Notes under the pieces: model-generated | The model's input: the letters and a program-made list of their open reading frames with translations, nothing else | What the model was told of the DNA's origin: nothing | Databases searched by the model: none | Shown: positions 21,722 through 30,199 of the stretch, one piece after another | Layout: every line of letters begins with the position of its first letter | Numbering within the stretch: the stretch's first letter is position 1 | Made by a program: the position numbers and the translations under genes | Assembly (NCBI GenBank): GCA_002049455.2 | Contig: KV919215.1 | Span: 1-47,048, forward strand | Direction: 5' to 3' | From: Porphyra umbilicalis | Taxonomy: Eukaryota; Rhodophyta; Bangiophyceae; Bangiales; Bangiaceae | DNA length: 47,048 nt

Positions 21722-22918
21722 TTAATACATGGCAGGTGTGTACGGCCGCCGAAGCGCAAGAGTCTCCATTCGCGCCGTCATACGCACCCGCAAGTCCGAA
21801 CGCTCACGGTCTCGCCTCCGCCCCCTACGGTCCGGTGCATCGTTTTCGCTGAAATATATTCCAGCGGCGTCGCCGTCGCCGCCATATGGTCCCGGAGCTG
21901 GTTCCCCGTCGCAATCCACCCGCCTACAAAAATTGTGGAGCTTGAAGCAAGCGCGGATGAGACTGGGTCTCTTGCAAAAGGGCACACGCAGTGGGCGCCA
22001 AAACACCCCCCACCTCCACACCAACATACCAAAAGCCTGCTCTATGTGGATGCGTGATGATGATTGGTGGAAGTTGTATGAGTCCCGCCAGACGTCTCCG
22101 CCGCCCCCACCAGGCCAGGGCGTAGCCAGCAGCTCTGAAGCGCCGTACGCCTCGTCCGCGGCGATGCAGTAGCCGTCCGCGATCATCTCCATGATGGCGC
22201 GGTCACCGACAGACGGGAACATGAGCCGCCGCCCAAGCTTCGTGTTGGCGAAGGCGGAGGCATCGTGCACGGACCCGGGGCTTGTACAGCTCATCCAGGT
22301 AAACTCGTAGGAGGCGTTGCAGATAGCTTGAGTGTTAAGGGCATAAAATCCCTTCCGGGAGTAGTGGTCTGCGAGGCATTGTCCGCTGCTGACGGAGGGC
22401 TGCTCTTGCTTCACCGCAATTCCGTGGAGTGCCCCAATAATGTTGTCAAACGGCCCCTCCCCTCGCGCCTGGAAGCCTGCAGCGGTATGCATCCTCCATA
22501 TGGGGTCGCCCAGGGGCAGGGAGAACTTCAGCGCCGGCACGGCGTTGATCGCGTCCACCACCGACCACAGGGAGTTGTAAAATGACGCCACGGAGCAGCC
22601 GAATACGGCCGCAATGTCGATATAGCTCCCACCGCCCATGTACCGTAATGCCATCGCCGTCTTCATAGCCGGCGAGTACGCATGTGTGGGCAGGTGGGGG
22701 CGCAGCGTGTCGACGAGGGTGTCAAACGCCGACTCCGACATCCGCATCGCGCGCGGGAACATGGCGCCGTACCGCTCGCGTACGTCCGCAAAACCCATCA
22801 AGCGCGGCACAGCGCGCCGGCCAGCGGGGGAGGCAAATATGCCCCTCCGAAGGGTGCACACAGCAACAATGGAGTCGGACAACGACGTCCACGCAGGATA
22901 AAAGGACGCGGTTTCCAT
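21722..22918 (-). CDS. PIF/Harbinger DDE transposase with a substituted catalytic residue
   Basis: This 398-residue protein starts at METASFYPAW (22918). Residues 60-125 hold the helix-turn-helix-like region typical before the catalytic core (MSESAFDTLVDTLRPHL, YIDIAAVFGCSVASFYNSL). The core of DDE_Tnp_4-type transposases follows. The GALHGIAV motif (residue 165 is His) stands where the family has Gly-x-x-Asp-Gly. Then come PGSVHDASAF with Asp219, AADEAYG with Asp255, and IHIEQAFGMLVWRWGVF with Glu293. These enzymes cut at the TIRs and integrate the element. His165 (codon CAC at 22424-22426) is one base from an Asp codon, so this copy is probably inactive by point mutation or a base error. 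The reading frame is otherwise intact. An upstream in-frame ATG (23119) would add 67 residues unlike the family. Confidence 0.9.
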   Translation of the reverse strand: METASFYPAWTSLSDSIVAVCTLRRGIFASPAGRRAVPRLMGFADVRERYGAMFPRAMRMSESAFDTLVDTLRPHLPTHAYSPAMKTAMALRYMGGGSYIDIAAVFGCSVASFYNSLWSVVDAINAVPALKFSLPLGDPIWRMHTAAGFQARGEGPFDNIIGALHGIAVKQEQPSVSSGQCLADHYSRKGFYALNTQAICNASYEFTWMSCTSPGSVHDASAFANTKLGRRLMFPSVGDRAIMEMIADGYCIAADEAYGASELLATPWPGGGGGDVWRDSYNFHQSSSRIHIEQAFGMLVWRWGVFWRPLRVPFCKRPSLIRACFKLHNFCRRVDCDGEPAPGPYGGDGDAAGIYFSENDAPDRRGRRRDRERSDLRVRMTARMETLALRRPYTPAMY

Positions 22919-24131
22919 CACGGGAGGGCGGCTGGCAGTCGAGGGGCATAGAATTGTGGGTAGGTTACGGACACAAAGAGCGAAACAAGAGAGAACAAAT
23001 AGAGGGGGTGTATTTATACCCGTCGCAGGGGATCCAGAGCGACGGCTCGTGCTCCGCGCTTGGGCCATCCCACGACCCTCAATAGCCGACAGTGGCCTCC
23101 ATGGGTCCGGTCTGAGCACAGCTGGTCTACAGGCGGCGTCGAGAGGTACACCCGCCCAGCATGCCCCCCTTCCTGCGAGGCTGCAGATCGCAGCTGCCTC
23201 CTCTGTGGCCGGAAAGGTGGGAGCACAACACCCTCGGTCGCCACGTCCTGATGGACCGCGTCGCTCTCTTCAGGAGTGCCGCCGCAGTAGGCAGCAGCGG
23301 GTGCTCCCGCGCATCCCCCCCCCCTCCCCCCACCCCCGCATCTCACGCCCACCGCGTCTAGCGACCTCGACAGCCGTGGTCGGTTCCTTCAACGTCGCTG
23401 GGCGACGTACTGTCGGCCCAACGCCACGACAGCCGAAACCCCACCCCCCCCCCGCCCGACATACACGTCCGCTCCTCGTCACAGCCGCCACTGGTAGCGG
23501 AGTTGCTGACGGCAGGCCCCACGGTCCGCCTAGACCATGACGGCTGAGCCCGCCCCCCCCCCCCCCCCCCCCCGCTCGCCCCCCCGCCCCTCCACCGCCC
23601 CAACAAGCTCGTGCGGTCACCACGACGGGTAGTCGGCAGTTGACGACCAAGAAGGCCTATCCGAGAAGAATAAGAACACAAACAGCAGCAGCACAAAAAG
23701 GATGGCACACAGACAGAGGGGGAGAGGGGGGAACCACAACAAATACTGGAAGGGGAACATGGAGGAGGGCTAGGGTTTGCACTGCGGGCGTGTCAGCGAC
23801 CACGTCCGCCGCCAAGCGCTCGAGATGCAATCGCCATCGACTAAAAACGAGGTGCCCGAGAAGCCACAGTCTCCAGGTTCACGTACGTGGTAGGAAGGAG
23901 GGGGGGGGCGGAATACGTGCGGCGGCAGGCAGCGGCAAAGAGATGGGCAAGGGGGGGGCGGAGGTGGCGGTCTGGTCGCGTTGCACGACGTGCGCCGTGC
24001 TGAGCCCAGCAACCGAGCGCTCGAAATCAGCCCTTGGATCGACAATCACTTAACTTCGAATTCATCAAACAATTCCGCCTGACACTGTCACACGAAGGGA
24101 CGACCCACTGCGACCTTTCTAAGCTGAGAGC
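22919..24131. other. 5' flank of the transposase and right subterminal region
   Basis: No supported gene. It contains C/G runs (about 23318, 23441, 23550-23572, 23890-23909) and probably the transposase promoter. Closer to the right end, TCACACGAAG motifs appear. Confidence 0.5.
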
Positions 24132-24179
24132 TCGTCACACGAAGCGTCACACGAACGAAGCCGCAGCTAAGAATGGGCC
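24132..24179 (-). repeat. Right TIR of Harbinger element
   Basis: It is the reverse complement of 18671-18718 except at two positions. TCA follows directly. Confidence 0.93.
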
Positions 24180-24268
24180 TCAGTCGCGTCCAGCTCCGGA
24201 GCGGGTGGCGCGCTCCCCCGGGTGTCACTCCCGCTTCCCATATCCCCACCCGTGCGTGCCGCCTCCCT

Positions 24269-24728
24269 GCGCAGCGGGCCCACAACCGTCGTCAAAAGCA
24301 CGTCTGTTTTTGCCTGTTTTGAGCCTCTCGGAGGCCCGTGTTCCTGTTTGATGCAACAGAATTCCTGTGCAAAAAACAGATCGACCCCCCTTGACAGGCT
24401 CTCAGAGGCCATCCCATGCGAGGTCCTTGCATATTTGTGTTTGCGAGAACAGGAATCGTTCCACACTCCACACATTCCGCCTGCTAGCAGGGCCATAGAT
24501 GCTTCTCCATCTCTCTCTCTTTCTGGAAGGGTGAAGTGTATACGTCTCATGCTGTGTCTCTCTTTTTACGAGTGGAGATGCATCTATCCCGGCGAACAGA
24601 TGATTTTGGCGCCCTTTCTGGAAAAAACCAGCCTCGACAGAACCCCAGAGCGGTTTGCAGATTATCTGTTCGTCCCGAAACACCCAAAAGCAGACGTGCT
24701 TTTGACGAAGGTTTTGGGCCCGCTGCGC
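24269..24728. mobile_element. MITE-like element, about 460 bp with 45-bp TIRs
   Basis: Bases from 24269 (GCGCAGCGGGCCCACAACC) match the reverse complement of sequence ending at 24728 over about 45 nt with three mismatches, including GTCAAAAGCACGTCTG on both sides. Length and lack of coding capacity fit a MITE. The target duplication is ambiguous because the outermost GCGC is itself palindromic. The TIR differs from both the Harbinger element and the 4.2-kb element, so it is a third family. It sits 87 bases outside the Harbinger element. Confidence 0.78.
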
Positions 24729-24779
24729 TGGCGGTTGGCGACCCACGCACCGCCTGTCGGTCTGGGCGGGCGCGCGCGC

Positions 24780-25193
24780 GCGCGCGCGGCGCCATGATGC
24801 CGTGCGTTTCTCTCCCCCTCCCGCCCGCTGCTGCTGTCGCCCCGATTGCCTCTGCGTGGGGGGGGGGCTGCTGCTCCTGCCTTTTGCTGCCTTTGCCGTG
24901 GCGCGGACGCGCCGCGGGCGCCCACACGCGCTTGCCGCTGCAGCTGCGCCACACCGCTTGCCTGTGCCTGTCCCGGCTCCTGTGGGGGGCGCCGGCAGAG
25001 ACGGCGCAACCCACGGCGGCCGTTTCGAGACGGCCGCGGAGCTGGGCTGGCCACTGCCGATTTGGGGTCGGCAGCGTCCAGTTCTTCTCGCGCACCCTTG
25101 TGCACGAGAAGAACTCTTCCCCCTCTCAGGCCTTCCTGTGGCTCCGTGACCGCTCCGCCGCCCTTCTTGGCCGGCTCACGATGGCTGGTTGAC
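24780..25193. other. GC-rich leader of the DIRS-like element
   Basis: A plus-strand frame runs through this stretch without a recognisable domain. A CG dinucleotide run lies at 24770-24787 and a strong hairpin at 25080-25115. It may be the untranslated leader of the retroelement. Confidence 0.3.
25080..25115. repeat. Hairpin upstream of the gag-like ORF
   Basis: AGTTCTTCTCG (25080-25090) pairs perfectly with CGAGAAGAACT (25105-25115). The inner bases extend the stem to 16 pairs with one mismatch and a CCTT loop. It could be a structured RNA element of the retroelement leader. Confidence 0.7.
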
Positions 25194-25237
25194 CTTGTGA
25201 CGTCCCCCCGGCTAGGACGCCCTCCACCGAGTCGCCC

Positions 25238-26298
25238 GTGACTGCTGCTCTCCGCGCCCGCCTGGCCGCTGCCGAGGCGGCTCTGTCGGACACGCAGCGG
25301 GACCTGACGACGGCTCGCGACGCCGTTGCCGCCCGAGAGGCCGCCGCCGCTGCTGCCGCCACCGGCAAGACGGACGACGCGCTCGGTGACGGCGGAGCGC
25401 CAACTGGCGCTGACGCTGGACGCGGCCCGGCTGCTGACAGCCTCGCAGCCGCGGGGTCGGCGGCGACGAACGCTGACCGCCGCGACGCCGCCCCCCCCGC
25501 GGGTGCCGGAGCCGCGGACGGCGGCTGCAGCCCCGCAGCCCCCCCTGCGGGTGTCCTCGGCGCTGCCGGTGCCCCCCTCGGGGGCGACGACGTCGGCAAC
25601 TATGACGGCTTTGACGAGGGTGACGACGACGCGGCTGCCGGCGGCTGGGTGCCCGCCCACGTCGGCGACGTCGGCCGCGCCGGTCTCCCTCGGCGCCCGG
25701 CGGCTGACGATCACGGCGCCTACGACGACGGGTTTGACTTCCCCACTCGCATCTCCTCGTCGGAATGGCTGCAGAGCTTCGATATCCCCCGCTCCTTCAT
25801 GCGGGTGGACGGATTGCCCATTCCGTTTGCGCCATGTGACCCCGTCCACATCGCCACTTTCACGGTCAGCAGCAGGGATGAATTCGAGGAGCGCCACTGG
25901 TGCTGCTCTCTCTCCTGGACGCAGCAGCTCTATGACGACGTTCTTGACGCCAACTTTGCCGACAAAAACACCATGGAGTACCTAGAGGAGCTCGTCGACT
26001 TCCTCGTCGCTGCTACCCGCCGTGTCTCCGCCCTTTCCGTCTCGCGCTACGATTATCTCGCCTTGGGCCAGTCGGAGCCCGACCTCGCTGACGCCTTTGC
26101 GCACGCGGAATCCATCCCTCGCAACTCCCTTCGGGGCGACGGTGCGCGCCGCGTCATCTTCCGCGTTGTCCGCGCCGAAACCACCGCCTCGGTCAAGATC
26201 GGCGCCGCTGAGCGCGGATTCACCTATCCGCAGCGCGCCAATCGGGCCAACGCCCTTGCCCCTGCTTGTAGCGGCCGCGTGGGTGGGCCCGCGGTCAA

Positions 26299-26337
<39 letters not shown>

Positions 26338-26404
26338 ACGTGGCGGCGGCAGCGGCCGCGGGGGCCGTGGCGGCGGCCGCGGCCGTGGCCGTGGCCGGGC
26401 CTAA
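25238..26404 (+). CDS. Gag-like ORF of the DIRS-like element
   Basis: The frame is open from 25196 without an ATG; 25238 is a GTG used here only as a marker, so the real start is unknown. An N-terminal heptad pattern (LRARLAAAEAALSDTQRDL) predicts a coiled coil. An Ala/Gly/Asp-rich acidic linker follows, then a folded-looking domain (about residues 165-340) with FDIPRSFMRVDGLPIPFAP and RHWCCSLSWTQQLYDDVLD. The C-terminus is a Gly run and an RGG/GRG-rich basic tail typical of nucleic-acid binding. Position directly before the reverse transcriptase and the RGG tail support a nucleocapsid-like role. No CCHC knuckle is visible. It ends nine bases before the next ORF, in another frame. Confidence 0.6.
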
Positions 26405-26412
26405 ATTTCGCT

Positions 26413-27549
26413 GTGCCACGGGGGGGTCGCTTCTCCCCTCCCGTGGCATTGGCCGCAGAGAGCACGCGCGGCCGCCCACCCGGCCGCGCGCACCGGACGG
26501 AGCTGCCAAGGCCCAGCCCCTCCCGCCCAGTGCCGGTGTTCGAGGCCCTGTGGGCCGCTCTTCCGCGTTGGTTGCGGATGGGCGTGTCCCCTTGGGTCTC
26601 CGACACCATCTCGGGTGGCGACCGGGTCGAGTGGGCCTCTCCCCCGACACCGCTTATTTCGCCCGAGTACCCGGTGCCGCCCGAGGACCGCCCCTTCCTC
26701 ACAGCCGAGATCCAGCGTGGGCTAGACCGTGGCTACATCGAGGAGGTGACCAACCCGGACGACATCCACGCGCTCGTGTGCACAAGCTCGGCTTTCGTCG
26801 TCCACTCGGCGCAGAAGCCGCGGGTGGTCTACGACTACAAGCACTTCAACAGCTTCACGGCGACAGCGAGCTGCAAGTACGAGACGCTGCTCGAGATTGC
26901 CCAATCCTTGCGTCCGAACGATGCGCTGCTGACATGGGACGTGCAGGATGCTTACCACCACCTCCTACTGCGCCCCGCGGACCGCAGATACCTCGCGTTT
27001 CACTGCCTGTCTCGGTTCTTCGTTCCCGTGACGATGCCTTTCGGCCTGGCGAATGATCCCCTGACGTGGACAAAGCCTATGCGCCCGGTCGTCCAGCACC
27101 TGCCGGAGGCTGGCTTCCGCATCCTTCCGTACGTGGACGATTTTGGCGGCGCCCCTCCGGCAAGACCAGGGGTAGCGGGGACCCGGGAGCAGGACGTGGC
27201 GGCCTACTGCTACGCCAAGCACCTCTTTGGGGAGCTCGGCCTCCGAATGCACCCAACCAAAGGGGTCAAGGACGGGCCGACGTGTGTGCGGCTGCTCGGC
27301 CACTTGGTCGACACCAAGCTGGCCCGCTTCCTCCTGCCGCCCGACCGCGTCGACAAGATTGCAGCCATGGCGGATGGCCTCCTGCGTCGCACCACCGACC
27401 ATCGACGATGGGTCAACTTTGTGATGTTGCGCCGTTTTTGCGGCACCGCGGTGTCCACGACCCTCCGTGCCGTCGGCTCGCTACCACCTGCGCAGCCTCT
27501 TTACCGCAATGCAGCTCCGCCGCCCACGCAGCGGCGACGTGCAAGTTGA
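26413..27549 (+). CDS. Reverse transcriptase of the DIRS-like element
   Basis: The 378-residue frame contains a reverse transcriptase: PRVVYDYKHFNSF (template-grip region), DALLTWDVQDAYHHLLLRP (motif A, catalytic Asp), MPFGLANDPLTWTKPMRPV (motif B) and ILPYVDDFGG (motif C; YVDD at 27130-27141). LGLRMHPTKGVKDGPTCVRLLGH follows as thumb-proximal sequence. It copies element RNA into DNA. Near 27470 the natural continuation moves to another frame, where the RNase H domain lies, so the RT frame ends in an unrelated tail at 27549. A single-base indel is the simplest reason. Relationship to DIRS elements is inferred from the RT/RNase H style. Confidence 0.85.
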   Translation: MPRGGRFSPPVALAAESTRGRPPGRAHRTELPRPSPSRPVPVFEALWAALPRWLRMGVSPWVSDTISGGDRVEWASPPTPLISPEYPVPPEDRPFLTAEIQRGLDRGYIEEVTNPDDIHALVCTSSAFVVHSAQKPRVVYDYKHFNSFTATASCKYETLLEIAQSLRPNDALLTWDVQDAYHHLLLRPADRRYLAFHCLSRFFVPVTMPFGLANDPLTWTKPMRPVVQHLPEAGFRILPYVDDFGGAPPARPGVAGTREQDVAAYCYAKHLFGELGLRMHPTKGVKDGPTCVRLLGHLVDTKLARFLLPPDRVDKIAAMADGLLRRTTDHRRWVNFVMLRRFCGTAVSTTLRAVGSLPPAQPLYRNAAPPPTQRRRAS

Positions 27550-27730
27550 ACGGCAAGCCCTCAAGGACCTCAAGTGGTGGACCGCCCTGCGGAAACACGG
27601 GGCAACTGGTCGGCCCCTGTGGCCCGGCGCCGCAACGATGCTGCTCGACACGGACGCGAGCGGAAGCGGATGGGGCGCGGTGTTTTTCGTTCTCATTTTT
27701 TTGCCCGCTGTAGACCCCCGTCGTTCCTGA
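27467..27730 (+). pseudogene. Frameshifted, truncated RNase H domain
   Basis: This frame continues the RT polypeptide with RYHLRSLFTAMQLRRPRSG, a Trp-Trp helix (ALKDLKWWTALRKHGATG) and TMLLDTDASGSGWGAVF, the first catalytic block of a retroelement RNase H. It then runs into a T-rich stretch and stops at 27730. The remaining RNase H blocks are not found downstream. A very short intron (GTGTTTTTCG to CCCGCTGTAG) would be another explanation, but the sequence after it does not look like RNase H. Confidence 0.7.
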
Positions 27731-28266
27731 CGACGCGTGACGGGCGAGCTCCCCCGCACGCTGCCGCCCGTCTCCCTTTCGAGCCATTCGCGCGCCGGAC
27801 GGCGCGCATGGTGCTCCGTTGGTGGCAGGTCGCGCCCGCCACGGCCCGGGGATATGCGGCCTCGTCGACCTCCCCTGCAGCGACGGTCACAGGCGGCGCT
27901 GACGCGCGGCGGCGGCCGCGCAGAACGCGGCTGCAGCGTCGATTACCGGCGGTGCTGACGGGCGACGCGGGCGTGGTGGCCCGCCGCCGACCCCCTCGCG
28001 GCCGCCGCGCAGGGCTGAGTGCGGTAGCAGGAAACAGGTGCGGGGCGCTGGCGGCCGCCGCTGCAGGAGCCCCCTGTTTTGTTGGTGGCAGCCAGAGGCA
28101 GCGGCAGCGGCGGCGGCAGTGCGGGAGGCGGTGGCGGTGCCATCGGCGGCGGCATGGTTTTCACCCCTTACCTACTGCGCCCAACCGCCGGAGGCGGCCG
28201 CAGGAGCGCCGCCCAGCGGCCGCCGGTGCCCGCACCGTGGACGGTGGGTCGGGCGCCCATCCCTAC

Positions 28267-28510
28267 GGGCGCGCTCACGGTGGCGGCGCGGTGGCGGACG
28301 CCGACGGCGGCGAGTCGAGCGCCCCCCCCGATGGGCGCGCCGTAGGCGGTGGGTCAGGCGCCCCCCCCAATGGGCGCGACGACGGTGGCGGTGCGGCGGT
28401 GGACGCTAACGGCGGCGGGTCGGGCGCTTCCTTCGATGGGCGCGCCGTTTGCGGTGGGCCGGGCGCTGATCCCGATGGGCGCGCCAGCGGTGGCGGCGCG
28501 GCGGCACCGT
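28267..28510 (+). repeat. 105-bp tandem repeat, about 2.3 copies
   Basis: GGGCGCG occurs at 28267, 28333, 28372, 28438 and 28477. The alternating 66 and 39 bp spacing gives a 105-bp period, which would encode a 35-residue Gly/Ala/Asp repeat (GGGSGAPPNGR type). It lies at the degenerate 3' end of the DIRS-like element. Confidence 0.75.
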
Positions 28511-28545
28511 CTGGGATGTCTCGTGGTTCTGTGTTTCTTCTGTAG

Positions 28546-29184
28546 ATGCTGCAGGAGCGACTGTGGCGTCCATTGGACGATTTGCCGCTGCCGCTGGCGC
28601 CCGCGCTTCAAACGTTTTGTCAGAATATTACCCCATACCTGTGCGCTTACAAGAAGAGCGTCACGAAACCTACCTCAAACGAGAGGATCGGGCCGCACGA
28701 AGGACGAACCGCCTCCGAGCGGCGGGCGAGGCATGTTGCGTGGCTGAAGCTCGCCAGAAGCACCGGCGCTAGCATCCTTGCGGAGCTTTCCTGGAACACG
28801 GCGAAAACGGCCGTTGTCGTGCTCAAAACGGGGCCGACGTACTCTGGTGATCATACCAAGGCCGTGAGGGAGATGGTCATCCGCAGCGAGAAGGACATCG
28901 CGGTGCATCAGAACAATATCACACTCGAGTGGCATCTCCGGTGCGTTGACGGCCTACTTCTCGTGTGCAAGAAGTGTTACGCCTCGAGGACTGTTATCAA
29001 AATGGAGCACAAGATCACCTCCGCGTTGAAGCCGCTGCTGCCCGCCTTGGACACCGTGACGCCGCCGTTGTACGCCCAAGCAGTGGTCTTCTGGCTGCTG
29101 CGGAGACTCTCTCCGCACGTGCCAGTGCTCATCGCCCGCGCTGTCGAGACCTCGTGGTTCCAGTGGCGGGCCGTGAAGAGCTAA
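28546..29184 (+). CDS. Unrecognised 212-residue ORF
   Basis: I do not recognise this protein. It is less GC-rich than its surroundings, uses all amino acids in normal proportion and reads as a real basic helical protein (HVAWLKLARSTGASILAEL, VVVLKTGPTYSGDHTKAVR, CVDGLLLVCKKCYASRTVI). The ATG follows directly after TTCTTCTGTAG, which looks like a 3' splice site, so this may be the last exon of a longer gene rather than a complete ORF. The preceding frame is the 105-bp repeat region in the same phase, separated by that TAG. A role within the neighbouring retroelement is possible. No catalytic motif is visible. Confidence 0.5.
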   Translation: MLQERLWRPLDDLPLPLAPALQTFCQNITPYLCAYKKSVTKPTSNERIGPHEGRTASERRARHVAWLKLARSTGASILAELSWNTAKTAVVVLKTGPTYSGDHTKAVREMVIRSEKDIAVHQNNITLEWHLRCVDGLLLVCKKCYASRTVIKMEHKITSALKPLLPALDTVTPPLYAQAVVFWLLRRLSPHVPVLIARAVETSWFQWRAVKS

Positions 29185-30004
29185 AAATCGTGCATGCCCG
29201 GGTTCCGACACAGAGTTGCAGATCGTCGCGCCAAGTGCTGCTTCGGCGGCCCTCTATAGACTTTCTGCCACCTTAGACGAAACGAAGATAATCAACCTGA
29301 GCAGACATTCAAGGCCCTTCTCTCAAAGCTCGCCCATCCACAATTCGGGGTGCCGTTTTTTGGGAGTGGGCCTCGCGGGCGGGAGCGGCTTCGGTCACGG
29401 TGGCTCAACTGGTGGCTGCATCAGCACACCGGGCCGCCCCGCCCGCCCTAGGTTCAAAACCGGGGGGGGGGGGCGCCAGGAAGTCACCAGGGACAGAAAC
29501 ACGAGCTGCGCCCGGCCCAGGGACCGCCGCAAAAGGCACCGCGACCGCCGCCGCGCCGGCACCGCCGGCCGCCGAGACACCGCCAGCGGAATGAAGACGC
29601 AGGGGACACCCCCCCGTCGTGGCGCGGGGGTCCCCCCCCCGGCACCGACGGGAACCCCCGTGTGAAGGGAGGAGGAAGGCGCCCCCCCCACCCTAATCCC
29701 AAGCGGTGCCGGCAAGACGGGCGCGGTTACGCTCGTAACCCCGCTCGTAACGCCCGGCCCCGCGAACACGGCCACCCCATTGGCCGAGATTTCGGCGAAA
29801 ACCAAATCCAGTAATTCAAAGCAGGCTACCTTTCCGCGCTAGCCCGCCGCCGCGTCGACCACCGACACCACCACCGCCGCTATGGCCGCCACCCGGCCCC
29901 GATCGGCGCCCAAACCACCCCCCGCCATCAAACAAAAGCGATGGGGGGGCGCCCCGGCACCCCCCCGACCCCCCGCGCCCAAAAAACGGCGAAAAACGAA
30001 CCAC
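29185..30004. other. Intergenic, no supported gene
   Basis: It begins with moderate-GC sequence and becomes G/C-run rich after 29460. A CTCTATAG motif at about 29253 could be TATA-like. Opposing frames at 29395-29805 have no recognisable content. Confidence 0.4.
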
Positions 30005-30007
30005 CGG

Positions 30008-30036
30008 AACGGACAAGGGGCTCGAACCCTTGACTT
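30008..30036 (-). other. tRNA 3'-half-like sequence
   Basis: On the minus strand the sequence reads as a perfect T-arm: AAGGG, loop TTCGAGC, CCCTT (30015-30031). It is preceded by AAGTC like a variable loop and followed by GTCCGTT like the 3' acceptor strand. No matching 5' acceptor strand (AACGGAC) or valid anticodon stem is present upstream, so it is not a complete tRNA. It may be a tRNA relic, a retroelement junction or a primer-binding site seen from the plus strand. Confidence 0.5.
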
Positions 30037-30160
30037 TGGCCGGCGCGGCGGTGCTCTACCTCTCGGCGGCCAAGGCCAAGGACGTGCACACCCTCGACGA
30101 CATCAAGGTCAAGTTCAAGACGGCGGCCAAGGTCGTGACGGGGGGGCTGCGGGTGGTGTT
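30030..30160 (+). pseudogene. Possible host gene fragment
   Basis: This short frame reads LAGAAVLYLSAAKAKDVHT followed by DDIKVKFKTAAKVV, a balanced protein-like stretch unlike the surrounding Ala/Gly/Pro frames. It directly abuts the tRNA-like sequence. It has no start, and after about 30160 it becomes low-complexity. The family is unknown. Confidence 0.25.
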
Positions 30161-30199
30161 CGTGCACGTGTCCGCGGCGTGGGTGCTGTCGGTCGGGGT

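Larger units (their letters stand above)
18671..24179. mobile_element. Complete PIF/Harbinger DNA transposon, 5.5 kb
   Basis: Both ends carry a 48-bp TIR beginning GGCCCATTCTTAGCTGCGG. They are identical except for two positions, and are flanked by the same trinucleotide TCA (18668-18670 and 24180-24182). A 3-bp target duplication is the hallmark of PIF/Harbinger elements, usually TWA, so TCA is a variant. The element encodes two convergent genes as this superfamily does: a DDE transposase (minus strand) and an accessory DNA-binding protein (plus strand, here SAP-type). Subterminal TCACACGAAG motifs recur at 18771, 24088, 24135 and, with one change, 24147; they are probable transposase-binding sites. 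The TIR similarity suggests recent insertion. The transposase appears catalytically dead by one residue. Confidence 0.92.
25194..28545 (+). mobile_element. Decayed DIRS-like retrotransposon
   Basis: A gag-like ORF, a reverse transcriptase ORF and a frameshifted RNase H follow each other on the plus strand. The RT-RNase H arrangement (helical stretch RYHLRSLFTAM then LLDTDASGSGWGAVF) resembles DIRS/Ngaro elements, which integrate with a tyrosine recombinase. Only a possible remnant of the recombinase N-terminus is seen (about 27800-27870, VAPATARGYAA). No long terminal repeats or inverted ends were found by eye. The element is a relic or a rearranged copy and the ends are approximate. Confidence 0.7.

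Noticed and set aside
26290..26400. GGC run as evidence of a non-coding microsatellite only
   Set aside because: It lies in frame inside the gag-like ORF and encodes the Gly run before the RGG tail, so it is treated as coding.
25194..28545. LTR retrotransposon with long terminal repeats
   Set aside because: No direct long repeats were seen around the RT, and the RT-RNase H style fits DIRS-like elements better.
28546..29184. Tyrosine recombinase of the DIRS-like element
   Set aside because: The catalytic R...HxxR...Y pattern in the expected context is not visible.
30008..30080. A complete tRNA gene on the minus strand
   Set aside because: The T-arm is perfect, but no 5' acceptor strand pairs with it and no anticodon stem forms.
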